NCBI GenBank assembly: GCA_964484465.1
Contig: CAZAFL010000016.1
Coordinates: 5,121 to 69,120 of the forward strand
Source: CAZAFL01 sp964484465
Lineage (GTDB): Bacteria; Bacteroidota; Ignavibacteria; UBA10030; SZUA-254
DNA length: 64,000 bases
Reading direction: 5' to 3'
Part shown: positions 1-7,693 of the stretch, in pieces
Numbering within the stretch: the first letter of the stretch is position 1
How the letters are laid out: every line of letters begins with the position of its first letter
Notes under the pieces: generated by a model
Database searches by the model: none
Told to the model about the DNA's origin: nothing
The model's input: only the letters and a program-made list of their open reading frames with translations
Translations under genes and position numbers: made by a program

Positions 1-1800
1 TACCACCCAGATTTTACCACCATAGAGTTCGACGATTTCTTTTGCGATTGCCAGTCCCAACCCTACACTCCCTGGTGTATTATCGGAGCTTTGTTTCACC
101 TGGACAAATTTGTCGAAAATTTTATCGATATGTTCCGGTGGGATACCTCGTCCGGTATCCTTAACCTGTACAAGGATATTGTTTCCCTGAGATATTGCAG
201 ATACTTCCACTTTGCCTCCTGCATTCGTGTACCGGAGAGCGTTATTCACCAGGTTTGAGATGACCCATGAAAATTGTTGCTCGTTTCCCACCAGCGGCGG
301 CAGATGCGGGTCAATAGAGATTGCCAGTTCAACTCCTTTCTCCTTGAACGGAAGTAGCAGAGGTTCGACCGCAGAATGGAGAACCTTGTCGATTCTGACA
401 ACCTCTTCCCTCGTATCGATTTTGCCCGATTCGAGTTTTGACAATTGGAGAAGTTCCCGCACAAGCTTTGTGAGCCTCTCGCAATCCTGCTTGGAGGAAT
501 TTAACAGATCGCGCTGTGCTTCCGTCAGCGGACCGAGCAACCCCTGGCGCATAAGGTCGACGCCCATGTTGATTGAGGTAAGCGGCGTACGGAACTCATG
601 CGAAACCGCCGCCATAAAATCAGATTTCATTTTGTCGAGTTCTTTAAACTGTGTGACATCCTGAAGGATCAGTACGAGACCGCCGCGGCCCCCATGAGGC
701 GACGGGATTTCACTGATCCGCGGACGGAAATAGATCTGCCTCCCGTGATGCTGGAACAGCAGATAAGGCTGGCTTCGCTCCATCGCTTCCGCAGGAGACT
801 TCAGAATATTGATCAGGCGTTCATCGCGAATACTCTGCTCAATTTTTTTCCCGAGGACGTCCTGTTCCCGAATCTGAAGTAATTCCTCCGCCGAACGATT
901 GATAAGCTGAATATGCAGACCCGAATCACAAACAATAATAGCGTCACCGATGCTCTCAACGATCGTTTCAGATTTTTGCTTTTCGGAAAGAATATTTTCG
1001 ATATTCAATTCCTCATATTTCCGAAGTCGCTCTGTCATTTTATTGAACTCCCGGCTCAACTCACCCACCTCGTCGCTCGTATGCACGTCAATTTTTAAAT
1101 CGAGCTGCCCGCGCCCTATCTGGTGAACGGTTTCAGTCAATCGTTCTGCGGGCTCGATGATTCTTTTCGTAAATTGAATGATCGTGAGAACACTCAGGCC
1201 GAACGCCAGCAGCGATGCAGTAAGAACAGCGATGACTGCTTCATCAGAAACGGTTTTTGCCTGTTTGCCGACAACCTGCATTTCCTTCTGATTCAGTTCG
1301 ATGAGCCAGAAACAATGATCCGTCAGCCGTTGTGAGAATGTCCTCACCGTATTACCGTAAAAGGCCCTTGCACCCTTAAAGTCGTGATTGTCGGCAAGCG
1401 TCGTCAGAGAATCAGTAACAAGAATGTACCCGTTGTACGTCGACCGGATGTCCTCGAAAATAGGTCCGGCATCGGGAAGCGTGTGCATTTCATTCGCACG
1501 ATGGTACCACTGGAAGAATTCATTTTTCGCCTCAGAAATCTTTGTTTTCCCGCCTGACAAGTCCTTATCGAGAATCAGGGAGATGCCCGATTCATAATGC
1601 TCAATGGCGGAAGCCATATTTTCAACCGCCATGATATTGGGATAATTTTCACTCAGGATGGAATTCAACGCCTGCGAAAGGTGGCCAAAATTGTAAATCG
1701 CCCAGACAGTTGCCGCGACATTAATGATAACGAGGACGATATAGCCGAACCCTATCTTAAAGCGTAAACTGTGGAAAAATGGTATGCGCATGGGATGCAT
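1..1800 (-). CDS. Sensor histidine kinase (HAMP-PAS-HisKA-HATPase), C-terminus cut by the window edge
   Basis: The reading frame is open from an ATG at 1800 to the window's left edge, giving 600 residues without a stop. A membrane segment near residues 8-30 and a second near 190-212 bracket an extracytoplasmic helical sensor region. A HAMP linker and a PAS domain (about 270-370) follow. The HisKA H-box SHEFRTPLTS puts the phospho-accepting histidine at residue 401. The ATPase domain shows the N-box NLVNNALRYT (about 513), the G1 box DTGRGIP and the G2 box GLGLAIAKEIV, so only the last few dozen residues are missing. ATG 1791 (MRIPFFHS) is an equally good start. It lies 78 bp downstream of the receiver gene at 1879-2259 on the same strand, so the two probably form one operon. 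The signal sensed is unknown. Confidence 0.93.
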   Translation of the reverse strand, partial: MHPMRIPFFHSLRFKIGFGYIVLVIINVAATVWAIYNFGHLSQALNSILSENYPNIMAVENMASAIEHYESGISLILDKDLSGGKTKISEAKNEFFQWYHRANEMHTLPDAGPIFEDIRSTYNGYILVTDSLTTLADNHDFKGARAFYGNTVRTFSQRLTDHCFWLIELNQKEMQVVGKQAKTVSDEAVIAVLTASLLAFGLSVLTIIQFTKRIIEPAERLTETVHQIGRGQLDLKIDVHTSDEVGELSREFNKMTERLRKYEELNIENILSEKQKSETIVESIGDAIIVCDSGLHIQLINRSAEELLQIREQDVLGKKIEQSIRDERLINILKSPAEAMERSQPYLLFQHHGRQIYFRPRISEIPSPHGGRGGLVLILQDVTQFKELDKMKSDFMAAVSHEFRTPLTSINMGVDLMRQGLLGPLTEAQRDLLNSSKQDCERLTKLVRELLQLSKLESGKIDTREEVVRIDKVLHSAVEPLLLPFKEKGVELAISIDPHLPPLVGNEQQFSWVISNLVNNALRYTNAGGKVEVSAISQGNNILVQVKDTGRGIPPEHIDKIFDKFVQVKQSSDNTPGSVGLGLAIAKEIVELYGGKIWVV

Positions 1801-1878
1801 ATAATATATCCAGAATAGCGGGCAAATTCAAGGATGGGTTTGAAGAGGTACAGCCGGAGGAACAGCTTACAAGGAAGG

Positions 1879-2259
1879 CTATTGCGGAATGAGATCTTTC
1901 AGACGTTCTTCGATTTGCTCAATGTCTATCGGTTTACGCAAAATCCCGAATACTCCGACTTTCCGGGCTTCCTGCAAAACCCTGGAATCCTGAAAACCAG
2001 TGATAAACAAAAAGGGGATTGAGGATGTTTCTGGCGTGGCTTTAATTTTCTTGAACATATCGAACCCGCTCAGTCGTGGCATCACAATATCTGAAATTAT
2101 AACATCTGGACTGAACGTGGCAAGCTTGGTTAACCCTTCTTCTCCGTCATGGGCAACTTCGACTTCGTAGCCATCCATTGTAAGAAGGTCTCGTAATAGC
2201 TCGGCAAACCCTGCCTCATCATCTACCAGTAGAATTTTTCTGGGCTTTTTATCCTTCAT
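1879..2259 (-). CDS. Receiver-only response regulator
   Basis: This 126-residue protein is a single REC domain with no output domain. The acidic pocket is D13/D14, the phospho-acceptor is D57 in the ISDIVMP motif, and the switch residues T87 and K109 (RKP) are present, so it should be phosphorylatable. It is transcribed just ahead of the histidine kinase at 1-1800. A stand-alone REC next to a PAS kinase could be a phosphate sink, a relay intermediate or a CheY-like effector; the sequence does not decide which. Family call is firm, role is inference. Confidence 0.93.
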   Translation of the reverse strand: MKDKKPRKILLVDDEAGFAELLRDLLTMDGYEVEVAHDGEEGLTKLATFSPDVIISDIVMPRLSGFDMFKKIKATPETSSIPFLFITGFQDSRVLQEARKVGVFGILRKPIDIEQIEERLKDLIPQ

Positions 2260-2356
2260 TCTTCGCTTGATTAGTTACCAAAGGAGAAGTGGTGCGGTAA
2301 AATATATAAAAACACCTTCCAAGAAGCAAATTGGGCAAAATTTACTACTTTGTAAT

Positions 2357-3187
2357 TTATTTAATAACGACCATTTTCTTAAAAGAAGAAAACACTTTTT
2401 TGTCGCCACCAGCATCACTATTTTTTGCGAATCCCTGAAAACTATAAATATAAACACCCGAAGAAACTTTGGAGGCGTCGAATTGGACTTCATGCATGCC
2501 CGGCGGTTGGGTCTCTTTCACGAGCGCTTTCACAAGCTTGCCATCAAGAGAATAAACATTAAGAGTAACGAACGATGAATTCTCGAGCCGGTAAGAAATA
2601 GTAGTAGCAGGATTGAATGGATTAGGATAATTTTGATACAGGTAAACGCTCGTCGGTAAGTCCTTTTCGGAAACATCAGACGATGGAACAATTCTCACAA
2701 TAAAGTCAGGTCCAAAGTTGTACTGGTCTCCCGTCGGATCCCCATTAAGATTCACGCTATTCGCGACCGAAAAGATTGTGTCTACTCCGGTGTTTACCGG
2801 CGCCTGGTACTGAAATTTCCACCGCACGGTATCATTCTGAAAATGCTTTGGCGAGACATGGGTAAGTTCACCATCCATAAGGTACGAAGTCGTATCTCCG
2901 GGAGCGAGAATGCCTTTATCTGCGGCGACATTATACCCTCCTGCCACAGCCGGTCCGCCTTTCATCAGAATATAGTACGTGTTAGTGGTTCCCGCCTGGA
3001 CACTATCGGAACCGCTAATCCAGACCTGGACAGAGTCCGTTGGCGCCATGACTCCATGGCAGAGACACCCTGCACCGCTGTTTTTTCTCGTCATGCCAAC
3101 GATGCCGTCAGAATGGAGTACTTCAAACCCGACAAAGGCAACATAACAGGTTGCAAGAATGAGGACTATTTTCGAACGGTCAGACAT
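2357..3187 (-). CDS. Secreted choice-of-anchor V-type protein with T9SS sorting domain
   Basis: The product is about 276 residues. I start it at the ATG at 3187 (MSDRSKIVL) rather than the TTG at 3214, because the ATG places a hydrophobic signal segment right at the N-terminus. After the signal comes a GCLCHG motif, then a beta-sandwich region resembling the choice-of-anchor V (Reeler-like) family. The C-terminus carries a T9SS type A sorting domain (YQNYPNPFNPATTISY, then GVYIYSF and a basic end), so it is expected outside the outer membrane. The C-x-C-H spacing is not a canonical CxxCH haem site. The neighbouring cytochrome and thioredoxin genes point to an envelope redox context, but no function can be assigned. 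Confidence 0.82.
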   Translation of the reverse strand: MSDRSKIVLILATCYVAFVGFEVLHSDGIVGMTRKNSGAGCLCHGVMAPTDSVQVWISGSDSVQAGTTNTYYILMKGGPAVAGGYNVAADKGILAPGDTTSYLMDGELTHVSPKHFQNDTVRWKFQYQAPVNTGVDTIFSVANSVNLNGDPTGDQYNFGPDFIVRIVPSSDVSEKDLPTSVYLYQNYPNPFNPATTISYRLENSSFVTLNVYSLDGKLVKALVKETQPPGMHEVQFDASKVSSGVYIYSFQGFAKNSDAGGDKKVFSSFKKMVVIK

Positions 3188-3360
3188 TTGATTGATTGAT
3201 TTATTAATTATCAATATTGAAACTATTCACCATCAACAATCAAGCCATACTCTACCATGCCGTACCCGAACGGAGCACAGCAACCACAAAGTATCCAAGC
3301 AAAAGAGCCAAAACAATAATCAGTCTAAGTTGTGTTTCTTTACTCATATAAAGAGTAATG

Positions 3361-4497
3361 TTATTTCTTCCCTTCCGGCATTGCAAATTTGCTATCGTCA
3401 ATTGCGGTGTTTTGTTCGACGGCAGTAATTTTCCTCGTGATATTTGCCCGCTGGTCGATACCGGAAATTTTCATCGCAAAAGGAATCTTCACTCCGTCAA
3501 CAATCCTGTAATCTTCATAATCGGTTTGATTGGGGATATCACCGATCGGCGTCCCATTCACGATGACCCTGCGAAGCAGCAATCCGCTTGTCGTATCGAT
3601 ACAATACCGCTCACGTGACGCTTCGTTCATGAGACTCAGAATATATGATGGCCTGCCGTTCACCGTATCGACGCCACGGACCCTGACGTTCGCGATATGT
3701 TCGCTCAAGCGCTGTACCGGGAAGAGAGGTGCGTCGCGAAGCATCAGCGCCTTCTCTGCTTCCGTCGCTGGATGGACGCCTTCTCTTCCGGTCGCCCAGC
3801 CGTTCGTCCCGTCGAATCCCCTGCTCATCCCTCCGAATTTTCCGAAAGTCATCGACGCCATATATTTTCCCGGGGCTTTCTGATACATCTCGATCGGGTT
3901 TTCCCTTCCTTGTCCGCCGGCGTCTATTCCCTTGGTGATGCGTGATTTGATGTTGGCAATCGCGGAGGATCCACCTAATGCGTTTTCATATTTCGTAATC
4001 ACTGCTTCAGAAGTTGGAAGCTTTGCCTCCTCTTCCCGTTCTTCCTCACGGTTTTCAGTATGAGGCGGATTAATCGGAATCATTGACACCGGGTCGGTCG
4101 AGCCATGATGACAGGTAAAACAGGTGACCTCATGCCTGCCGTTGAAATATTTTTCGTTCATGTCCATCACCATCTGTATCATCTTCCGTGCAGTCCCTTT
4201 CTGGCGTTTGTCGTCGAGCTCAAACCTCAGGGCTGAAGAATCCGCGACGTGGCAATGGATGCATTCAACATTCAGCGACGCAGCCATCAGGTTCATGACG
4301 GGAATTAATTGTGAGGCCGGAAGTCCTTTCAGCACCTGAATGTTTTTCTTCACCTGCTCTACTGTGGGTTCCTTCTGGGCCATTTCACCGGGACCACCCT
4401 GAGTCTTTTTTCCTTGGAATCTGAAATTCATCAGTAACAGAGCTGCGGTAACGACAGATGCTGCAATCAAGCAATGAACGAAGAATGCTTTACTCAT
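3361..4497 (-). CDS. Diheme c-type cytochrome of the photosynthetic reaction centre cytochrome family, with C-terminal LolA-like region
   Basis: The protein has about 378 residues from the ATG at 4497 (an in-frame GTG lies at 4503; an AAAGGAG sits upstream of both). An N-terminal membrane segment (about 3-24) precedes a domain resembling the reaction-centre cytochrome c subunit family, with haem motifs CIHCH (79-83) and CFTCH (126-130), that is two haems rather than the four of phototrophs. A Glu-rich linker (about 148-160) follows. The second half, ending with a YEDYRIVDGVKIPF-type motif, resembles outer-membrane lipoprotein-sorting (LolA-like) domains. No photosynthesis genes are nearby, so a role in periplasmic electron transfer is the likelier reading. 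The two-domain architecture is uncommon to me. Confidence 0.85.
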   Translation of the reverse strand: MSKAFFVHCLIAASVVTAALLLMNFRFQGKKTQGGPGEMAQKEPTVEQVKKNIQVLKGLPASQLIPVMNLMAASLNVECIHCHVADSSALRFELDDKRQKGTARKMIQMVMDMNEKYFNGRHEVTCFTCHHGSTDPVSMIPINPPHTENREEEREEEAKLPTSEAVITKYENALGGSSAIANIKSRITKGIDAGGQGRENPIEMYQKAPGKYMASMTFGKFGGMSRGFDGTNGWATGREGVHPATEAEKALMLRDAPLFPVQRLSEHIANVRVRGVDTVNGRPSYILSLMNEASRERYCIDTTSGLLLRRVIVNGTPIGDIPNQTDYEDYRIVDGVKIPFAMKISGIDQRANITRKITAVEQNTAIDDSKFAMPEGKK

Positions 4498-4567
4498 GAA
4501 CACTACTCTCCTTTATTCTTGTTGGTGTTATTGATGCGACAATTTTATCCTGGATGAAGCGGCAATA

Positions 4568-4607
4568 TTCAGGATTCCTTCTTCATCGTTAAAGAAGGAA
4601 TCCTGAA
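4568..4607. terminator. Strong intergenic hairpin between the Cys-rich peptide and cytochrome genes
   Basis: A perfect 16-bp inverted repeat (TTCAGGATTCCTTCTT and its complement) encloses an 8-base loop. It lies after the stop of the gene at 4633-4890 and before the start of the cytochrome gene, both on the minus strand. No run of U follows on either strand, so it is a weak candidate for an intrinsic terminator; it could also be an mRNA-end stabiliser. Confidence 0.45.
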
Positions 4608-4632
4608 ATACTCAATGCGGCTCCGTATTCAA

Positions 4633-4890
4633 TTAATTTGGATTACCGTCAACACATTGGGTCGACGACCAGCCCGCACAACGTGCAACGCAGGAGTTGA
4701 GATACCTGCATTTTTGCTTGCCACAGAGGACGGGAGCATAGGCAGTACCGCATCCGCATCCTGAGCCCGACGGACAACCGCCGCCGCTGTTTCCATTTCC
4801 AGCAACAGCTACGTCAGACTGTAAAAGAATCGCGCCTGCAACGAGAATGACCAGCGCAATCATGAGGACAACCGCCTGAAAATGTTTCAT
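4633..4890 (-). CDS. Small exported Cys-rich, Kazal-like peptide
   Basis: This 85-residue product begins with a hydrophobic signal segment (about 8-30, cleavage plausible after AVA). The remainder is about 55 residues with eight cysteines (39, 45, 47, 56, 61, 67, 71, 79). The spacing and the YAPVLCG...YLNSC.ARCAG pattern resemble bacterial Kazal-type protease-inhibitor-like domains, with cysteines added at the N-side. The start is well supported by AAGGAG six bases before the ATG. It lies 31 bp after the TlpA-like gene on the same strand, so its disulfides may be handled by that protein. Protease inhibition is inference; there is no direct evidence for a target. Confidence 0.75.
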   Translation of the reverse strand: MKHFQAVVLMIALVILVAGAILLQSDVAVAGNGNSGGGCPSGSGCGCGTAYAPVLCGKQKCRYLNSCVARCAGWSSTQCVDGNPN

Positions 4891-4921
4891 GTTATTCTCC
4901 TTCTGATAGTGAAGTGAGCAG

Positions 4922-5509
4922 TTAGTTAATTGAACCCGCCGGGGATTTTAGAGAATTTTGAATTTCCTGTACCGTGTTCATCGAAAGTTCTCCCAACCAA
5001 ACATGTTCGACGACACCATCACCACTGATAAGAATAGTCTGAGGGACTCCCGATATTTTATACTCTGACTCAAAATGTTTATCGGCGTCAACCACAAGGT
5101 CAAACTGGGTGACGGAAGCATTGCGGTACTTCCTGGTTTCATCTGTCCCGTCAATTGAAACGCCGAGGATACGGCAATTATTTTCCATATTTTCCTGTGC
5201 AATGTGATTCCAGTACGGAAGATCATGTTCACAATGAGAGCAGCTTGTCGACATCACAAACAGAAGCCATCGTTTCGGTAATCCTGAAAACTCAAGTTTG
5301 CTGACCGTCCCGTCAATGCTTGTGAAACTGCAGGCACCCACATGATCACCAGCTTTCAACGTTTGAGCGTAGGGGTCAATACGGTTGCTAAGCATCTCCC
5401 GCAATTCCCGATTTTGTTTAATAAGTAATATAACTTCTATCACCAGCCCTAGAATAACAACAACCGTCGCTACTCTGAACCAATCGGTTTTCAGCAATCT
5501 CTTATACAT
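4922..5509 (-). CDS. Membrane-anchored TlpA-like thioredoxin-fold protein
   Basis: The 195-residue protein has an N-terminal membrane anchor (about 12-31) and a periplasmic thioredoxin-fold domain of the AhpC-TSA/redoxin type. The active site is C90-S-H-C93 and the cis-proline loop is GVPQT (P156), both as expected for a functional thiol-disulfide reductase. TlpA/ResA proteins reduce cytochrome c apoproteins or other envelope thiols. Here the gene directly precedes the eight-cysteine exported peptide, with a c-type cytochrome gene beyond it. Either could be the client. No strong Shine-Dalgarno is visible. Confidence 0.85.
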   Translation of the reverse strand: MYKRLLKTDWFRVATVVVILGLVIEVILLIKQNRELREMLSNRIDPYAQTLKAGDHVGACSFTSIDGTVSKLEFSGLPKRWLLFVMSTSCSHCEHDLPYWNHIAQENMENNCRILGVSIDGTDETRKYRNASVTQFDLVVDADKHFESEYKISGVPQTILISGDGVVEHVWLGELSMNTVQEIQNSLKSPAGSIN

Positions 5510-5650
5510 CGGGGGAGTAAGGTCCTTCTGATCCTGGGAATCATCGAAAACAAGATTATGACGTTTAAATTACGACTTATTTGAACGTAATCCAAATGAT
5601 TTTAGTAGCAAAACAAGAAACTGACAGCTGGTCAGCACCGTTCAGACGAG

Positions 5651-6034
5651 CTATGATTTAAAATGGGGATTCTCAATTACTCCAAAGAGATTTCCAAAAG
5701 GATCTTTCACGACGCCGAGTTTTATTCCACCTCCAACATCCTCAACAGGCCTATAGGATTTTGCACCGAGTTTCAGCAGCCGTTTGAATGACTGTTCGGC
5801 ATTTTTGACTCCCCAGTACGCGTCAACTCCACCGACATTCTTCGACCGTTTGTGATTATCGGGATGCAATCCAAATTCATATCCCCCCACGTTAAATCCC
5901 ACATAATATTGCGGCATATCAAAATACGGCTTCAAACCGAGAACTTTGATATACCATGCTTTCGCTTTTTTAACATTGCGGACGAAGTACACCACAGTGC
6001 GTAAGCCATGAAACGACTCTGTCTTCTTTTTCAT
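5651..6034 (-). CDS. VOC-superfamily (glyoxalase/bleomycin-resistance fold) protein
   Basis: The 127-residue protein matches a single glyoxalase-fold unit. It begins with the TVVYFV.NVKKAKAWYIKVLG pattern and ends with LGVVKDPFGNLFGVIENP, both typical of VOC proteins. Members are metal-dependent isomerases, dioxygenases or resistance proteins, and the substrate cannot be read from the sequence. It follows mocA by 37 bp on the same strand and may be the tail of the purine transcript, though nothing ties it functionally to that pathway. Confidence 0.85.
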   Translation of the reverse strand: MKKKTESFHGLRTVVYFVRNVKKAKAWYIKVLGLKPYFDMPQYYVGFNVGGYEFGLHPDNHKRSKNVGGVDAYWGVKNAEQSFKRLLKLGAKSYRPVEDVGGGIKLGVVKDPFGNLFGVIENPHFKS

Positions 6035-6071
6035 ACCATGAGTCCTTCACATTGGTGAATGAGGAATTTGT

Positions 6072-6659
6072 TCAGTTGTTATTCGATAACTGACGGTAAT
6101 CTTCGGGCGTATCAACATTTATCATAATCCCACCGTCCTGCACTTCAACTTCAGCGATTTCGTTCTCGTGCGAGCGGACTACAAATCGTGCGCCTACTTC
6201 CGGTGGAGCATTGAGCAAGTCATCAAATAGTCTTGAGGAGAACATTACGGGATGACCTCTTTTTTTTTCAAATGTGGGAATAACAATCGGGTTGTTCCCT
6301 TCATTGAATTTCATTATTAACGTTTTGATTGTCACCGGCAATACGCCCGGATGGTCAACGGGGTGTATAAGTACTCCTTCGGGAAGAGTTGACTGCATCG
6401 CCTCAATCCCTGTGATAATGGAAGAAAGCTGTCCATGTTCAAAATTTTTATTGATGATGATATCGACATTGACATGTTCGAGGTGTTTTCCAACTTCTAC
6501 GGAATGTGCGCCGGTGACAACAATAATCTTATCGAGGCCTGCACGCCGGTGCGTATTAATTATGTGACGGACAAACGTCGTATCACGTATTTTTAGCAGC
6601 GCTTTGGGCGATCCCATCCTTCCCGAAGCGCCTGCCGCAAGGATAATAGAAGTTATCAT
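6072..6659 (-). CDS. mocA: Molybdenum cofactor cytidylyltransferase-like nucleotidyltransferase (MocA)
   Basis: This 195-residue protein has the N-terminal nucleotide-binding loop LAAGASGRMGSPKALL of the MobA/MocA family, and the HPVDHPGVLP segment in which MocA proteins bind metal and cofactor. The family transfers CMP (MocA) or GMP (MobA) to molybdopterin; xanthine-dehydrogenase-type enzymes of many bacteria use the cytosine dinucleotide form. Its place at the end of a cluster with two molybdenum hydroxylases and xdhC argues for MocA. It is the last gene of the purine block, 92 bp after the carbamoyltransferase. Specificity for CTP is inferred from context. Confidence 0.88.
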   Translation of the reverse strand: MITSIILAAGASGRMGSPKALLKIRDTTFVRHIINTHRRAGLDKIIVVTGAHSVEVGKHLEHVNVDIIINKNFEHGQLSSIITGIEAMQSTLPEGVLIHPVDHPGVLPVTIKTLIMKFNEGNNPIVIPTFEKKRGHPVMFSSRLFDDLLNAPPEVGARFVVRSHENEIAEVEVQDGGIMINVDTPEDYRQLSNNN

Positions 6660-6751
6660 GACTTGCCATCAAGTGAAATGCCTTGCGCGGAACAACATGC
6701 GCTCAGTTATTTCAAATTCCGTACTGGAAATGAACCAAACACATCAGCCGT

Positions 6752-7678
6752 TCAGTGTTCAAGAACCCATGATAACAATGCCATCCGGATGTAAATGCCG
6801 TTCTGCGTCTGGCGGAAATACGCAGCGCGGGGGTCGGTGTCGACTTCCGCAGCGATCTCGCCCGACCGCGGTAAGGGATGCATAACAATGGCATGCTGCG
6901 GGAGGTGGCGCATCGCACTCTCATCGAAATAATATTGCCGGATGGTTTGTGAATACTCAACGTCGCTCCCCTGAAATCGTTCCCGTTCGATACGGGTGAC
7001 ATAGACGACATCGATTTCAGGAAGAAATTTCTTCAGGTCGGATTCGCAGGTATACCAGACATCGTGATCGTCCAGGTAATCGATCATATCTTCATTCATT
7101 TGAAGCGAAGGAGGGGCGACAAAATATATTTTTACCCGTTCGAATTTTCCGAGAAGGTACGAAAGGGAGCGAACCGTCCTGCCGTCGACAAGATTCCCCA
7201 CCATGGCGATCTTCAAACCGTCGAGCTTATTGACACCCTTGTAAATCGTATACAGGTCGAGCAATGCCTGCGTCGGGTGTTGTCCCCCCTTTCCATCACC
7301 TGCATTGATGACAGGAGAGGAAGATACCGACGCCGCTCTCTTGGCTCCGCCGACTTCCATGTGCCTCAGCACAATAACGTCGGCATAATCATCGACGACG
7401 CGGATGGTATCTTCAAGCGTCTCACCAAGCGAAGCGGAAGAAAAATCCGCCGCATGTTCGGTTGACAGCACTTTTCCTCCCAGCCGGTGCATTGCCGATT
7501 CAAACGAAAATCTCGTCCTCGTCGAAGGTTCATAAAACAACGACGCCATAATTTTGTTATCATAATCCTGCGTCCCGCCGCGCCGTACAATACGCTCCAT
7601 TTCAGCAGCGCGGTCGAACAGTTCCATAATCATCGGAAGGGTAAACTGCTGGGATTCGAGTATGTGAGAAAGCTTCAT
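6752..7678 (-). CDS. Aspartate carbamoyltransferase paralogue with altered active-site residues
   Basis: The 308-residue protein aligns along its length with the catalytic chain of aspartate carbamoyltransferase: EPSTRTRFSFES phosphate loop, QHPTQALLDLYTI, MHPLPR, and a C-terminus much like the CAD enzyme (DPRAAYFRQ). However, residues that contact substrates in the E. coli enzyme differ by my alignment from memory. K84 of the K-G-E-T loop is Leu (SASLGETLED), Q231 is Glu (TRIERERF for TRVQKERL), the DLKYGR segment is NLVDGR, and the GDG..QHPTQ loop has one extra residue. It sits between carbamate kinase and mocA in a purine operon, with no pyrI. I infer a carbamoyltransferase recruited to purine breakdown with a different acceptor; annotation as plain PyrB would be risky. 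GGAG seven bases upstream supports the start. Confidence 0.85.
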   Translation of the reverse strand: MKLSHILESQQFTLPMIMELFDRAAEMERIVRRGGTQDYDNKIMASLFYEPSTRTRFSFESAMHRLGGKVLSTEHAADFSSASLGETLEDTIRVVDDYADVIVLRHMEVGGAKRAASVSSSPVINAGDGKGGQHPTQALLDLYTIYKGVNKLDGLKIAMVGNLVDGRTVRSLSYLLGKFERVKIYFVAPPSLQMNEDMIDYLDDHDVWYTCESDLKKFLPEIDVVYVTRIERERFQGSDVEYSQTIRQYYFDESAMRHLPQHAIVMHPLPRSGEIAAEVDTDPRAAYFRQTQNGIYIRMALLSWVLEH

Positions 7679-7693
7679 TTCTGTACTCCGGAA

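Noticed and set aside
2357..3187. GCLCHG as a c-type haem attachment site
   Set aside because: The spacing is C-x-C-H, not C-x-x-C-H, and only one such motif is present; haem binding cannot be claimed.
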